Assembly (NCBI GenBank): GCA_036245805.1
Contig: BTRK01000001.1
Location: 17,367,087-17,431,086, forward strand
Source of the DNA: Pristionchus mayeri
Lineage: Eukaryota; Nematoda; Chromadorea; Rhabditida; Neodiplogasteridae
DNA length: 64,000 bases
Direction of reading: 5' to 3'
Both the position numbers and the translations under genes were made by a program. Position 1 is the first letter of the stretch; the number at the start of each line of letters is the position of its first letter. Positions 24,201 through 35,896 of the stretch are shown piece by piece. The notes beneath the pieces were generated by a model that was not told where the DNA came from, did not search any database, and saw only the letters and a program-made list of their open reading frames with translations.

Positions 24201-24553
24201 AGGAGGACTGAAGGCAAAGTTCAACTTTGGACCTTGTCATTGCCATGGCCTAGCTCCTCTTAACGACTAAAGGCTCCCAAAAAATTACATTAATATCTCA
24301 ACTCTGAACAGAGTTATGATTAGTTGGCTGAGTGCCATGGACGCTTGTGGGACAGGGAAGTGCGCGAATTAAAATATCTTGAAGTTTTGTCAAAAACTGA
24401 TGGGGATCGAACCAGCAACTTTCCGATTACGTGACGGCTGCTCTACCACTGAGCTATCCTGCCGATGTGTGTACTCTTCCTAGCTCGCGCTATGATCTTT
24501 GGAGGGTGGAACCTCCCTGCTATCGATGTGGCTACTTTGCCGAGAGCCCTCCT
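24201..24553. mobile_element. TTAA-flanked MITE carrying a tRNA-like unit, copy 1
   Basis: TTAA (24197-24200) precedes AGGAGGACTGAAGGCAAAG; the right end GCCCTCC is followed by TTAA (24554-24557). Inside, the minus strand of 24399-24463 has a tRNA-like A box (TAGCTCAGTGG) and B box (GGTTCGATCC). It is the most diverged of four copies. TTAA duplications are typical of the piggyBac superfamily. Confidence 0.78.
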
Positions 24554-25755
24554 TTAACGGCATTTATATCGAACCACATTTCGAAACCCAAGTACTGATT
24601 TATTTTTCGGGTTGTCACTTTGGAAGCGACAATCCCGGAGCATCCGATAAATACGGAACGGAGGGCGATCTGCCAATATCTAAATATTTGTAACGTGGGC
24701 TACTGTTGAGTTCAATTCGAATGATTGTGCTAATAAACTATCAAGACTTATGCATCAACCTGATATGAATGGTGAGGTCTGCATGGCCGATACCTGGGAT
24801 CTGTTTGAACAATGCCTATATATTGACATACTGCCTACAGGCTCATTGTACAGGCAAGATGAAGACTCTCAAAACAATAGGGCATAAAGAAGAGGAGGAG
24901 GAAGTGTGACAATTCATCATCAATACGTTAGAGATCGATGCACGATTCCATCGTCCCCTTTTCTGCAGTTCCTACGGGATGGAGGTCTTTCTTAATTGCC
25001 ATGCTCTCCCGCTCCCTCTAATCGACTAGAGAGCGTGCAAATCAGAGAGAGACCCGACCAGTGAAGCGCCGGCTATTCAAATACGACGCATGCAATATTT
25101 TTGTAACATGGGATGTTCCTACGTTAGCAGATTTGGCTGTGCTCTCCCCGTTTTCCACGCTCTCTCACCCATTGAAAGTTGGACAACAAATCCGAGATTG
25201 AGCTTGTTCCTCGTGGTACATCCATCGAATCAGAGTGCTGACTCTCCCCCAATTACATGATCTCTAGTAGGGAAGAAGGGATGGAACTCCCAAATCGGAG
25301 ATTGAATGCAACTGAACAAACGTGGAATAAGTAGTACAAAAAGAGAGCCCGTTCTCACTGATCACTCAATCAATTCGACATGCTCAGAGCAGCTCTTCTC
25401 GTTCTCCTCGTCGCCTCAGGTCAGTCCTCTGATTACCGTAGTGACGGAGTACGGTAGTGATCGTAGAATGACTTTTCAAAACTTACCGAATCTGTTCAGA
25501 GGCCTGGTCGCAGTGCACCATTCCCGCAGCTGAGGTACATAATCATTCAACTTTCAGTTAGAAGACTGTAGAAATACAGTAATCGAATAAATTGTCGGTA
25601 TTCCCTAGGCAGTTGCCATCTTTTTCAGAAGAAAGCCATCCTCGATGCTCACAATGCCCTCCGTCGCTCCATCTCCGCGGGATCTTACGTCGCCAAGGGC
25701 AAGAAGATGCCCGCAGCTTCCCCCGCTATCCCCGATCTGGTGAGGGAGGGAACGG

Positions 25756-25945
25756 GCACTAGGTCGGATGATCACCGTCGGATGGTAACCTACTGGATAA
25801 TAACCAAAAAAGAACTCTTCTGTATAACTTTCCCAGAATCATTTTTGACACTTTGGGAACATACTGTGAAAGTTCTACAGAAGGGTCCATTTTTGGTTAT
25901 CATCCTGTAGGTTACCATCCGACGGTGATCATCGGACCTAGTGCC
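25756..25945. mobile_element. Palindromic MITE, CACTAGGTCGGATGA family, clean copy
   Basis: The ends GCACTAGGTCGGATGATCAC and GTGATCATCGGACCTAGTGC are exact inverses. The arms contain TGGTAACCTACTGGATAATA and its diverged inverse. It lies in intron 3 of SCP copy 1 and is absent from the same intron of copy 2. Confidence 0.85.
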
Positions 25946-26410
25946 AGGGAATGACTCACTCCGAATAGGGCTGATAAGCAGGGAGAGTTAGGGAACTCTT
26001 CATAGGAAGCTAATCAACTGACGATATTTTCCGACGTGGGACTGCTCTATCGAGGGGAACGCGCAGGCGGTGTCCAACACGTGCAAGTTCGCCCACTCCA
26101 CCAACAGAGTCAACCTCGGAGAGAACCTCTACACCTACATGAGCAGCGCCGCCGTGAGTTGTGTGCAGGAGTGGGAAACGTCGCCCACGATTAGTGGTGT
26201 GCGATGTGGGAAGATTCATTTTCTTATTATTCAAGCAATTGAAATACGATTCAGGTGTCGTTCGCTGGCAAGGGCAAGATGGCGTCTGACAGCTGGTCCA
26301 ACGAGTTCCAGCAGTATGGATGGAAGGATATCAAGCTGACCGCTGAAGTGTTCAACACCGGCATCGGACACGCTACTCAAGTATATCTTCCTAATGAATT
26401 TCTCCCCATC

Positions 26411-26483
26411 ACCCGGTTAGCTCAGTCGGTAGAGCACCAGACTCTTAATCTGGCTGTCGCGGGTTCGAGCCCCGCATCGGGCT
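26411..26483 (+). tRNA. tRNA-Lys(CTT), copy 1
   Basis: Length is 73 bases including the discriminator. The A box is TAGCTCAGTCGG, the anticodon loop CTCTTAA (anticodon CTT) and the B box GGTTCGAGCC; the T stem GCGGG/CCCGC is perfect. Position 1 is A and faces C72, so the first acceptor pair is broken; copy 2 has G1-C72. It lies in intron 5 of the SCP gene on the sense strand. Confidence 0.9.
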
Positions 26484-26975
26484 TGCGAATTTTGCCTTTT
26501 TCAGATGGCCTGGGCAAAGTCGACCAAGATCGGATGCGGAATGACGCTGTGCCAGGGAGGAAAGCAGGTCATCGTTGCCTGCCAGTACAGAGACCAGTCA
26601 GTTCATCCCTCTCTTACTCCTTCCTTAGTGACGTCACAAAGCATTCTCAACAACTACCTTACAGGGGCAACATGCTCAACCAGAACGTGTACCAGCCCAA
26701 GGCCTAAGCACGATCATACATTCTCGTATTGCTCAGCTTCATTGCCGATAAATCATTCCCTCAAATAATCAGACCTTCTCACATGTTGTACAGAGCGAGA
26801 TAGTGTGAGAAATGAAGGAGGTGTGATCACGCTTCTTCCCACCCAGACAAGAGCGTAAAGTGGTCATACATAGTCGATTACCCGCCGCAGATTGGCTCTC
26901 AACACAATCAAATTATGCTGACGAGGGTGGAAAGAAGAAGAGAAGGAAGAAATCGGACGATTAGGATTCCTTCGA

Positions 26976-27462
26976 TTGGAGGGAGAGACTTAATCAAATG
27001 AGACTGATTATGGAAAGAACAAGATGGCAATAAGACTGGAGGAACGAGATGTTGACTTCCCGATTATTGTTATGTATATGGCATACCAATTCCCCAGCTC
27101 TAGTTACGGAAAAAAATGATGTAGTTGAATGTAAAGATCAACGATTAGTCACATTCTCAATTCGCAGAGCAACCGATTCATTCTGAATATTCGCTTTATC
27201 ACAAAAGAATACTGATGACAAGTTACCTGAGGTAGGAACGAATTCGTAAAATTTTGTGAATTCAGTGAAAATTGATAGAAGATAGTAACAAAGAGATCGA
27301 AAGTCGAGGCAACAACAGATTTGGGGCAATCGATGAAAAAACTGGGACTAGAGTCATAGGACACAGATCAACGATCGAAGGTCATGACACGATTGGAATA
27401 AGAGAGAGAAGAGCTGTATGGTTTGCAAACGACCTCTTCTGATTCAGTCTCTCCCTCCTCTC
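26976..27462. other. Spacer of the inverted duplication
   Basis: AT-rich spacer between the arms with no recognised feature. Short minus frames near 27140-27360 show no motif. Confidence 0.5.
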
Positions 27463-27714
27463 GGGGGAGTCCTAATCCCCGATTTCTTCCTTCTCTTCTT
27501 ATTTCCACTCTCGTCGGCATAATTTGACTGTGTTGAGAGCCAATCTGCGACGGGCAATCGATGATTTATTCTTCTCTGGGTGGGAAGAAGCGTGATCACA
27601 CCCCCTTCATTTCTCAAACTATCTCACTCTGTGCAACATGTGAGAAGGTCTGATTATTTGAGGGAATGATTTATCGGAAATGAAGCTGAGCAATACGAGA
27701 ATGTGTCTTCGTGC

Positions 27715-28875
27715 TTAGGCCTTGGGCTGGTACACGTTCTGGTTGAGCATGTTGCCCCTGTAAGGTAGTTCTTCTTTGTTAATACTTTGTGAAGTCACTA
27801 GGAGTAAGAGAGGGATGAACTGACTGGTCTCTGTACTGGCAGGCAACGATGACCTGCTTTCCTCCCTGGCACAGCGTCATTCCGCATCCGATCTTGGTCG
27901 ACTTTGCCCAGGCCATCTGAAAACGGCAAAAATTCGCCAGCCCGATGCGGGGCTCGAACCCGCGACAGCCAGATTAAGAGTCTGGTGCTCTACCGACTGA
28001 GCTAACCGGGCGATGAGGGAAACTCCCTTAGGAAGATATACCTGAGTAGCATGTCCGATGCCGGTGTTGAACACATCAGCGGTCAGCTTGATATCCTTCC
28101 ATCCATACTGCTGGAACTCATTGGACCAGCTGTCAGACGCCATCTTGCCCTTGCCAGCGAAAGACACCTGCATCGTATTCCAATTGCTTGAATAATGTGT
28201 ACACGAATCTTCCCACATCGCACACCACTACTGTTGGGCGACGTTTCCCACTCCTGCACACAACTCACGGCGGCGCTGCTCATGTAGGTGTAGAGGTTCT
28301 CTCCGAGGTTGACTCTGTTGGTGGAGTGGGCGAACTTGCACGTGTTGGACACCGCCTGCGCGTTCCCCTCGATAGAGCAGTCCCAAGTCTGGAAATCTAT
28401 CCTGCTTGTCAATTAAATTCACTCAATCAGGTCAGTTGTTTAGAATCCCAGAGCTCCCTGACCCTCCCTGCCTATCAACCCTATTTGGAGTGAATCATTC
28501 CTCTCCCTCACCAGATCGGGGATGGCGGGGGAAGCTGCGGGCATCTTCTTTCCCTTGGCGACGTAAGATCCCGCGGAGATGGAGCGACGGAGGGCGTTGC
28601 ATCGAGGATGGCCTGCTTCTGAAAAAGATGGCAACTGGCTTGAGAATACCGACAATTCATTCGATTTTTTCGCTTTTATATTTCTACAGTGTTCTAACTG
28701 AAAGTTGAATGATTATGTACCTCAGCTGCGGGAATGGTGCACTGCGACCAGGCCTCTGAACAGATTCGGTAAGTTTTGAAAAGTCATTCTACGATCACTA
28801 CCGTACTCCGTCACTACGGTAATCAGAGGACTGACCTGAGGCGACGAGGAGAACGAGAAGAGCTGCTCTGAGCAT
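27715..28875 (-). pseudogene. SCP/TAPS secreted protein gene, copy 2, frameshifted
   Basis: Exons (minus): 28836-28875 (same 13-residue signal start), 28721-28755, about 28516-28622, 28269-28388, 28042-28167, 27825-27916 and 27715-27757. Lengths equal those of copy 1 except exon 3. Exon 3 reads GATGCAACGCCC where copy 1 has GATGCTCACAATGCCC. That is a 4-base deletion which removes the His codon of DAHN and shifts frame. Downstream exons and all splice sites, including the TTTCCAG acceptor missing in copy 1, look normal. Head-to-head or tail-to-tail SCP pairs are common in nematodes. Here neither copy appears able to make the full protein. Confidence 0.85.
27939..28011 (-). tRNA. tRNA-Lys(CTT), copy 2
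   Basis: The 73-base gene starts GCCCGGTTAGCTC, with anticodon CTT in loop CTCTTAA, perfect T stem and B box GGTTCGAGCC. The acceptor stem is complete apart from one G-T wobble. It is in intron 5 of SCP copy 2 on the sense strand. This is the structurally better of the two copies. Confidence 0.93.
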
Positions 28876-29811
28876 GTCGAATTGATTGAGTGATCAGTGA
28901 GAACGTGCTCCCTTTTTGTACTACTTCTTCCTCGTTTGTTCAGTTGCATTGAAGCTCCGATTCGGGAGATCCATCCCTTCTTCCCTACTAGAGATCATGT
29001 AATTGGGGGAGAGTCAGCACTCTGATTCGATGGATGTACCACGAGGAACAAGCTCAATCTCGGATTTGTTGTCCAACTTTCAATGGGTGAGAGAGCGTGG
29101 AAAACGGGGAGAGCACAGCCAAATCTGCTAACGTAGGAACATCCCATGTTACAAAAATATTGCATGCGTCGTATTTGAATAGCCGGCGCTTCACTGGTCG
29201 GGTCTCTCTCTGATTTGCACGCTCTCTAGTCGATTAGAGGGAGCGGGAGAGCATGGCAATTAAGAAAGACCTCCATCCCGTAGGAACTGCAGAAAAGGGG
29301 ACGATGGAATCGTGCATCGATCTCTAACGTATTGATGATGAATTGTCACACTTCCTCCTCCTCTTCTTTGTGCCCTATTTTTTGAGAATCTTCATCTTGT
29401 CTGTATAATGAGCATGTATGCTGTATCTAAATATATCGTCGTTGTTCAACAGAACCCAGGTATCGGCCATACAGACCTCTCCATATATCCTGCTAGTGTT
29501 GGCAATTCGATAATAACTGGCCCCATGACCGCGCGGGAAAGCAAGCGTAGCGATATGTAGCGATAGGTAGCGGGCCCGCAACCTCTTCGTCTCCTCTGGC
29601 CCGATGTATCAGGACCGTTATATCGCTATCGTTCTGCCGACCCTATACCCTACTCTTTCAGATAAACATAAAACCGTTATTTATGGATATGGTCCGTCTC
29701 TTCGTGTGCAAATCCCCCCAACGCTGCCGATAATTGCTAATCGGAACTTTTAATATTGAAAAATATTTTCATACAAAATGGAAGAAAAAATAAGCTAAAA
29801 GTAAAAAAGTA

Positions 29812-29817
29812 TTGCAG
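29812..29817 (+). promoter_or_regulatory. Candidate spliced-leader trans-splice acceptor
   Basis: TTGCAG lies six bases before the ATG at 29824, with no upstream exon seen. That spacing is typical of nematode SL addition sites. Confidence 0.5.
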
Positions 29818-29823
29818 GTAGTC

Positions 29824-32800
29824 ATGAAACTGACCAAATGGAAATACCGTAACCGGTACCGCTCCGCACAGGGATTCATCAAGGTACGGTAATCCTATTT
29901 TATATTTTTACTAATTTTCGCTTTGAAATTATCACTACTCTTTCTGAAACACTTTCGCTTTGAGTGGACCAAGGCTGGTCGGATGGTAGTTGTAATATTT
30001 GTTTGTATCAACACGCCATTGTGTTTTATATTCTATATATAACAATTTATATTTCTAGTGTACTTTTTATTGAGTATTTCACAGAATATGGATTACGGTA
30101 GTACAGCAGTTTGTGTTGCAGATGACGATAGTACTGTAGAAAATAAATACCGTAAATACTGCAAATAGCAATCTGCACTCCTCGACATGTTCACTGGAGA
30201 AAAGGAAGCATTTGATAGAAGAGAAGGTTACGGTATTACTACAGATTACGGTAGTTCAGCAGTTTACGATAGTGCAGCATATGACGGTAATACTGTAAAT
30301 CGCGGTAGTACTGTAGAACACGGTGATATTAATTTACTTCTTCATTTACTCTCCTAATTTAAGTCGTGCATTATGCTCACATAAAGTACTGTAGTGTGTG
30401 ATATATTGTAAACATTGTTGAGCTAGTTGAATCGCTAATATTATTGTTATCTTTGTTCCCATTAGTTGTTCTTGTTTCCATGCCCTTAAAGTGGACAGTC
30501 ATGCTAAAGTAGTTTCATATCGCTAGTGGTTTAATATATTCTGACTGGTTTTCATCCAGCAATAGTATTACCAATTGATTAATTAGTTGTATTAAATTTG
30601 TGGCTCACCATCGGCAGTGAAGGGTTTATGATTATTGAGCATTCGCCATGTTTAATTTTCATAGCTAACCCTTCCAATTTAAATTGATGAATTTCTTTTG
30701 TTCCACCATAAAAGATTTAAATTATCTTTGTCAGATTCGGGGGATGTCGGGCGATACTCCATTGCACACTCCTGAAGCGAGGGGCGACGCTCCGAATCGT
30801 CGATCGGTGAGGATTTTACTTGTTATTTTATACATAATGTGCATTTAAATTATTTATATTCGTACATATTATAATGTTTAATATCATTGAAATATAGAAT
30901 GAGTTGTCCGTTTATTGTTTGGTTATGTAAGTTTTTTGTGGCGTTTTGTCGATTATCAGCTAATAATGTACAAGACGCGAAGTGAGGGTTTTTTGTTACG
31001 CAGTAATTGTAGAAAAAAAAGAACTCGAAAGACCTCGGTATACAGTTTACTTGTCTCGATTTTATAAGCCAATACATCTATCTCTTTCAATTGTTTGCAG
31101 GAACAACAACTATCTGCGACGAGAGATCTCTTTCCTGCCAGCGTCTATGGAGAGACGGTGAGTGGACTTGAGTTTGTCGGGGTTGAAACTCTACAGAATA
31201 AAACTCTACAGAATGAAACTCTACAGAAGTCGTTTGAAAAATAAGCATGCGAAAACCACTACTATAGTTGATTAGTTGAGATTAATTAAATTACAAAGAG
31301 AAGAAATGCGATGCTCGCTTTGCTGGCCTTGATTAACAAATAAATAATCATGATTCTCGAAAAGGTTGATCAGTTCCAATGAAAATTAGATTGGTGCGAT
31401 GTGGGACGCATCTTATTGTGGTCCTGCTCATGGAAAATGACGAGAGTCGTGGAATGAATTAAATAATTGAAGGACGCCAATTGGCTGGCTCGATTCTCCG
31501 AAAAGATGGAGCAGAAGAAGAGAACTCGCGAGGTACTGTATGCCGTATTTTAAATTTAAATTATGTGCTCACATACTACTGTAAGCTCCCCTTTTTCATT
31601 TGGGTTCAAAAACACAACTGTAGTCTGAGAGAAGATCTTCTCTCTTCGAAGAGAGGACAGTAGATTACGGTAGATTACTGTAGCTTTGTTGATCACGGTA
31701 TTGATATGGCGATACTCGTTTACGTGTTGCCCATCTCCCCGTTTCCATTTCGTGCACTGCGAATTCCCACAGTAGAGTACTGTAGAGTGCAATAGTATTG
31801 CTGATCTTGTTGTTGATCTTGGCTTCAATATCTGGCGGGTCTCCCACCTACTAAGTTTAAGTGTTCCTGCCCCAAGAACTTCTCCTCAGCCTAGGAAACG
31901 AACGAAACTTGACATCGCCGGGGACGATAATATTCCCGATTCTTTAATATTCCATTTTCCCTAAGATTTACCACATTTATCTTGAAAGATAGGAGATTGG
32001 TGGCAGATTTTTCTCGATTGTGTATTTTCGTACCGCAACTCAGGTAGGATTATTAAAAATATAATGCCTGAAGAGTAATCTCAAAATGGCGTGGGAGAGA
32101 TTAGACTAGAACTCTGATCAGCACTGTGTTCGAGTCCGAACTCCTTACTTGGGTGTGAAAGTCGGTGCCTGTTGTTTTCATGTTTCTCATGAGATCTAAG
32201 TTCATTCCAGCCCGTTCCTCAAGAGAGAAAATGGACGATCGAGGGAGATCCGGTGGACGATCCGATGGAGAATGATGACCAGCCGATTTACTTCGACCTT
32301 CCTCAGGTTTACTTTACCTCATGTGCATCAAATGTTTAAAAAAGCATAAGGTCGGATGATAACCATCGGTTGATAACGAAAAAGTATCCTTCTGTTGAAT
32401 TTTCACAGTGTTTTCCCACACTAGCAAGAAGTGTTCTGCGAGAATGTGTTTGGATCCGTGTTTGGTTATTTACCATCCAGAAGATTATCTTCCGACGTTG
32501 TTCATCCGAGCACGTGCCTGTCAAAAAATGCGAGCTTATAGCAGATTATCCTTAGTGCAGAAAATGTTGTTGGGATTCACTTACTCCTTTAATTTAACCG
32601 TTTTACCAACTCATCACTGCGATGTTGACAGACTCGAGGTTTATTTTGCAGGAACTCGATGACGTCATTCCTCGCTCGCCCCAGAAGCTGGAAGATGCGG
32701 AAGAGCAAGTGCTGCCTCTGCCCAGAGACCAGGTGGGTATTCGACTGTTTTTATAAAGTTATACGAGGTTTTATAATTGACATGATGAAACAGTGTCGAC

Positions 32801-35800
32801 TTTAATGTCATTGTAAATGTAAAAAAGTAAATGTGCTAGGCATTTCCACGCAGGAGCGTCTTTGTAGCAAGAGAACTTTTTGAATAACTAGCAACATTAC
32901 TTAATTTCCTTGTTATAATTGCATCGATTTCAACATTATTTGTTTTTGCAGCAGCCAGCTTCTATCGACGATGCTGCAGCAGACGAGCCAGTGCTGCGAC
33001 CGAGGAAGAAGAAGGTAGCTACTGATGTGAGTTAGACAAGTTTTTACTTGTGAACACGGGTTTTCAAGCCAGCATCAGAACGGTATGTCACAGATGAAGC
33101 CGGCTAGTCGGGTCCCTTTTGTCATCCCTAGTACTTTTTATTTGTTCCATTGCGCCAGTATTGTATGAACAATATTACCTCGCCTTTTTTTGTTTTGAAT
33201 TGGAAAATATAAATAATTAATTGTGAATGACGCAGAGCCACTGCCATTTTTATTACCTTGCATCTCAATGTTTTTATTTTGCAGAAATCGCAGCAGTCAG
33301 TTACTCAAGATGCTGCAGCAGCAGCAGGTGGAGCCTCGCTGCGACTGACGAGAGGAGATGCGGCGCAGCTGCAGCAGATGCAGCCTCAGTGCTTCTCCCT
33401 GGATGGAGTGGAATTGGCTAAAGTGGGTACCGTAATCCCGATCAATTTCGGAACTTCCCCCGTCCTGCTTGCTCTTATTTTTTTAAAATTTTTTCACAAA
33501 TTTAGAATAGTGTAGGTATGCAATTAAGTTATGGGCATAAATTATAATAAATGAAAAATATGACTTTAATATCAATAAGCAGTATTGGGTATTCAAAATC
33601 TCCTTATTTATCGTTCATCAAAGGAGCGACACAATCCTGTTGATCAATCTTTGAACTTGACATGTAATTAGTGCAACTTGATGATACTACGTCAGATGAG
33701 AACTATATGATGTCATGCCGCTTTTGGTATATTAAAGGCGGCATGACGTCATAGTTTTCATCTGATGAAGTTCCAACTTTATTTCTGCAGCGTCCTTCCC
33801 CGTCTGTCGCTCAGAAGAGAAGAGCATCCTCGAATGGCCATCCTAAGCCGATTCACGTAGCGACTAAGATGACGAAGAGGACCGTCACGATGATGGCCTG
33901 TCCCAAGTGCCAGGTTGGACAAACTTTTTATTAGGCAGTAAAAAGATAAAGTTGTTGATATTCCGTATAAGAGATTACGACCTCAGGATTGATCTTTCCT
34001 ATATTAGGCACTGGCCTAGCAGTGTGTTCCCCGCAGGACTTGTCTTGTTCAGTAGAAAGAGACTTGCAAAACTAGTAAAATATTTTCCTCCTGCATACGA
34101 TTGTTTTACTCCAGTTTTATCTGTACATCTCAATTTTTCCACTGGCTAAATTCATTACTAGATTGACGCAATTATTGTTTTCAGTTCCGCACGAATTCAG
34201 CCAAATCGTGGGAAAATCATCTCAAACGCAAGCACTCTACTACTCCAATCATGGTTAGTCGTTCTTTCCATATTCTTCTTATTATTATATTCTATCTATA
34301 CTTCATTTTTTTCATGTTTTATTTGATTTGATACATATAAGGGGGGTACGTTCCACGTTTTGCCAAGTCTGAACTGGTTCATGAAAAAGAAAATGGTTAC
34401 TGTTACAAATGCAATGTATGAACCGAGTTCAACTATTTAAAAAAAATTAAACTGGCTGAAACCTTTTCTTTTTCATGAACCAGTTCAGACTTGGCAAAAC
34501 GTGGAATGCACCCCCTTACATCTCATGTCATCAACGCACTCTGTTATTTGTCAGGCTGGGTTCTCTCTCAAGTGTGAATGCGGAAAAATCTGTGGGTCGG
34601 AATGGCATCGTAGAAAGGTGAGAAAGGACTGCATCTGTGTTTGGTAGACTTATGTCGAATAGATCATATATTTGCATTAGGTATCATACTATCATCAGCT
34701 CACAGGATAAGTGCCTGTCTCTCTCGCTATAGAACACAAGGAAAGTTGTTTATCTATCAGGCTATTTCATAATTCTGTCAGATACCCACAGCGCTTTCTA
34801 CGTAGGTATAAATTATTCTAATTGTAGTGCAATCTCGCCAATTTCACTGTTATTAGAAGAAAGAAGACTCCCCAATGTGTGATGTGCAATGTAAGTTTTA
34901 TATTTCAATATTCTGATTTCTTTGAATTAATAAGATAATAAAGTCAGAGGCATGTGCAGAAGTCTTCACTTGTTTCTAGAAATTTACATTTTCAATTAAA
35001 ATTAAATCGATAACTATTTGTCCATTAAAAAAAATATTATTTAACAATTGCAACTAGAACCTTCCTAGATCAAATCCATTTCAGGAGTATTCAACTACTG
35101 CTAAGGGCTACATGCAGCATCTGCTCAAGCATCACAAGTCATCTCTCAAGAAGGTTTGTGCTCCCAGTAGTAATATAGTAACTGGTATTATGATTTGCAT
35201 CTTGCTAATGATTCTTGGCCTTGTTATTTTATTTACTATAACTTAGAGTCATTATTTTTGAAATGTTGCCCTTTTTCTGAGCCTGTAACTTTGAGAACGG
35301 TTGCTAATATTAGAATTTTGGTATTTAAAATTATATTTAATTCATTGGAAACTGACTTTTTGAAAATTCAGAATGGAGTCTACCTGAAGTGTGCCTGTGG
35401 TCTGATCGATACTCATCTCGCTTCATCCAAGGATCGTCCCAAGCACTTCGGAAAGGTGAGATTGAAGCAAGAGTATCATTTTCGAACTGTATACCTTAAA
35501 TATTTTGCGATGGATTTGGAACACTATTTTTAAATCTTTCACTCGCTGTAGTAGAGTCCTGAAGGTATGGCGAATCACATAAGCCGAGTTTTTTTAGTAG
35601 ATCACAATTTATGTGGCTTCTAATGAGCGCATGCATAACTTAAGCTAGCACTAGTTCGCAATAGAGTGTATGGTACGATAACGAATCATGGCACTAGGTG
35701 GGATGAGAACAATGACTTCATGCCCCCTTATTATATCAAAGACGGCAAGATGTCATAGTTCTCATCCGGCCTAGAGCCCGCGTCGTTACATGTGTAATGA

Positions 35801-35896
35801 CGAGTTTTATAAGGTTTCGTTAACGGGGTGTAATCTTCTTTTCTCTTGCAGTGCAATAAACTGCGCTTCTCTCTTCACAAAATGGCCGATAAGTGA
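29824..35896 (+). CDS. Nematode C2H2 zinc-finger protein, all introns phase 0
   Basis: Exons: 29824-29883, 30735-30806, 31101-31157, possibly 31473-31532, 32211-32306, 32652-32732, 32952-33026, 33285-33422, 33791-33913, 34185-34253, 34555-34617, 34828-34890, 35085-35153, 35372-35455 and 35852-35896 (TGA). Every exon is a multiple of three. The N-terminal half is low-complexity and acidic or Gln-rich (DDAAADEPVLRPRKKK, QLQQMQPQ). The C-terminal half alternates two modules. Module one is a C2H2 finger, CPKC...HLKRKH across 33913/34185 and CVMC...HLLKHH across 34890/35085. Module two is LKCxCG followed by a KCN segment (34555-34890 and 35372-35896). It is probably a nuclear DNA- or RNA-binding protein. 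The introns hold several small palindromic MITEs. No specific orthologue is recognised. Confidence 0.85.
30090..30335. repeat. Cluster of TACGGTA/TACTGTA-type motifs
   Basis: ATTACGGTAGT, TACTGTAGA, ATACCGTAAATACTG and relatives recur about a dozen times in 250 bases within intron 1 of the zinc-finger gene. Scattered copies continue near 31660-31790. It is degenerate and on both strands, not a simple tandem array. Confidence 0.6.
32348..32520. mobile_element. MITE, CACTAGGTCGGATGA family, decayed
   Basis: It starts AAGGTCGGATGATAACCATC and ends TTCATCCGAGCACGTGCC, mirroring the family ends seen at 25756-25945. It sits in an intron of the zinc-finger gene. Confidence 0.6.
33683..33772. mobile_element. 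Short palindromic MITE (GATGAGAACTATGACGTCAT family)
   Basis: GTCAGATGAGAACTATATGA pairs with TCATAGTTTTCATCTGATGA around a loop near 33727. Relatives are at 35692-35776 and 56247-56336. Confidence 0.7.
34340..34516. mobile_element. TA-flanked palindromic MITE (AGGGGG ends)
   Basis: The arms of about 55 bp contain TTCCACGTTTTGCCAAGTCT and its inverse, with AGGGGG and CCCCCT at the tips and TA on both flanks. It lies in an intron of the zinc-finger gene. Confidence 0.75.
35692..35776. mobile_element. Short palindromic MITE (GATGAGAACTATGACGTCAT family)
   Basis: It begins GGCACTAGGTGGGATGAGAA and ends TTCTCATCCGGCCTAGAGCC. It lies in the last intron of the zinc-finger gene. Confidence 0.72.

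Larger units (their letters stand above)
25380..26707 (+). pseudogene. SCP/TAPS (VAP/ASP-like) secreted protein gene, copy 1, acceptor lost
   Basis: Exons: 25380-25419 (signal peptide, MLRAALLVLLVAS), 25500-25534, 25629-25739 (KKAILDAHNALRRS), 26034-26153 (KFAHSTNRVNLGENLYTYM), 26255-26380 (NTGIGHATQ), 26505-26596 (GCGMTLCQGG) and 26665-26707 (NVYQPKA, TAA). All phases agree and the size suits a single-domain CAP protein of about 190 residues. The conserved His of DAHN, the Glu of GEN and the second His of GHATQ are present. The acceptor before exon 4 reads TTTTCCG at 26032-26033, where copy 2 has TTTCCAG. The AG is lost, so correct splicing is doubtful. A 190-bp MITE also sits in intron 3. 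It could still be expressed through a cryptic acceptor, but none nearby keeps frame. Confidence 0.85.
24774..29479. repeat. Large inverted duplication with SCP/TAPS genes and tRNA-Lys
   Basis: The left arm (about 24774-26975) and right arm (about 27463-29479) are reverse complements at high visual identity. They run from GAGGTCTGCATGGCCGATAC outside to GGATTAGGATTCC-like sequence inside, with a spacer of about 490 bases. Each arm holds one seven-exon SCP/TAPS gene and one tRNA-Lys. The left arm also has a 190-bp MITE that the right arm lacks. Confidence 0.9.

Noticed and set aside
24399..24463. True tRNA gene call for the TTAA-element units
   Set aside because: The anticodon stem and part of the acceptor stem do not pair properly. 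Kept as tRNA-like modules only.
26255..26707. 150-codon frame running through the tRNA-Lys
   Set aside because: It is exon 5 of the SCP gene reading into its intron and the tRNA; the splice sites are clear.
31888..31960. Possible extra exon of the zinc-finger gene after TTCTCCTCAG (RKRTKLDIAGDD)
   Set aside because: It is open, but no donor occurs before an in-frame stop. Left out of the model.
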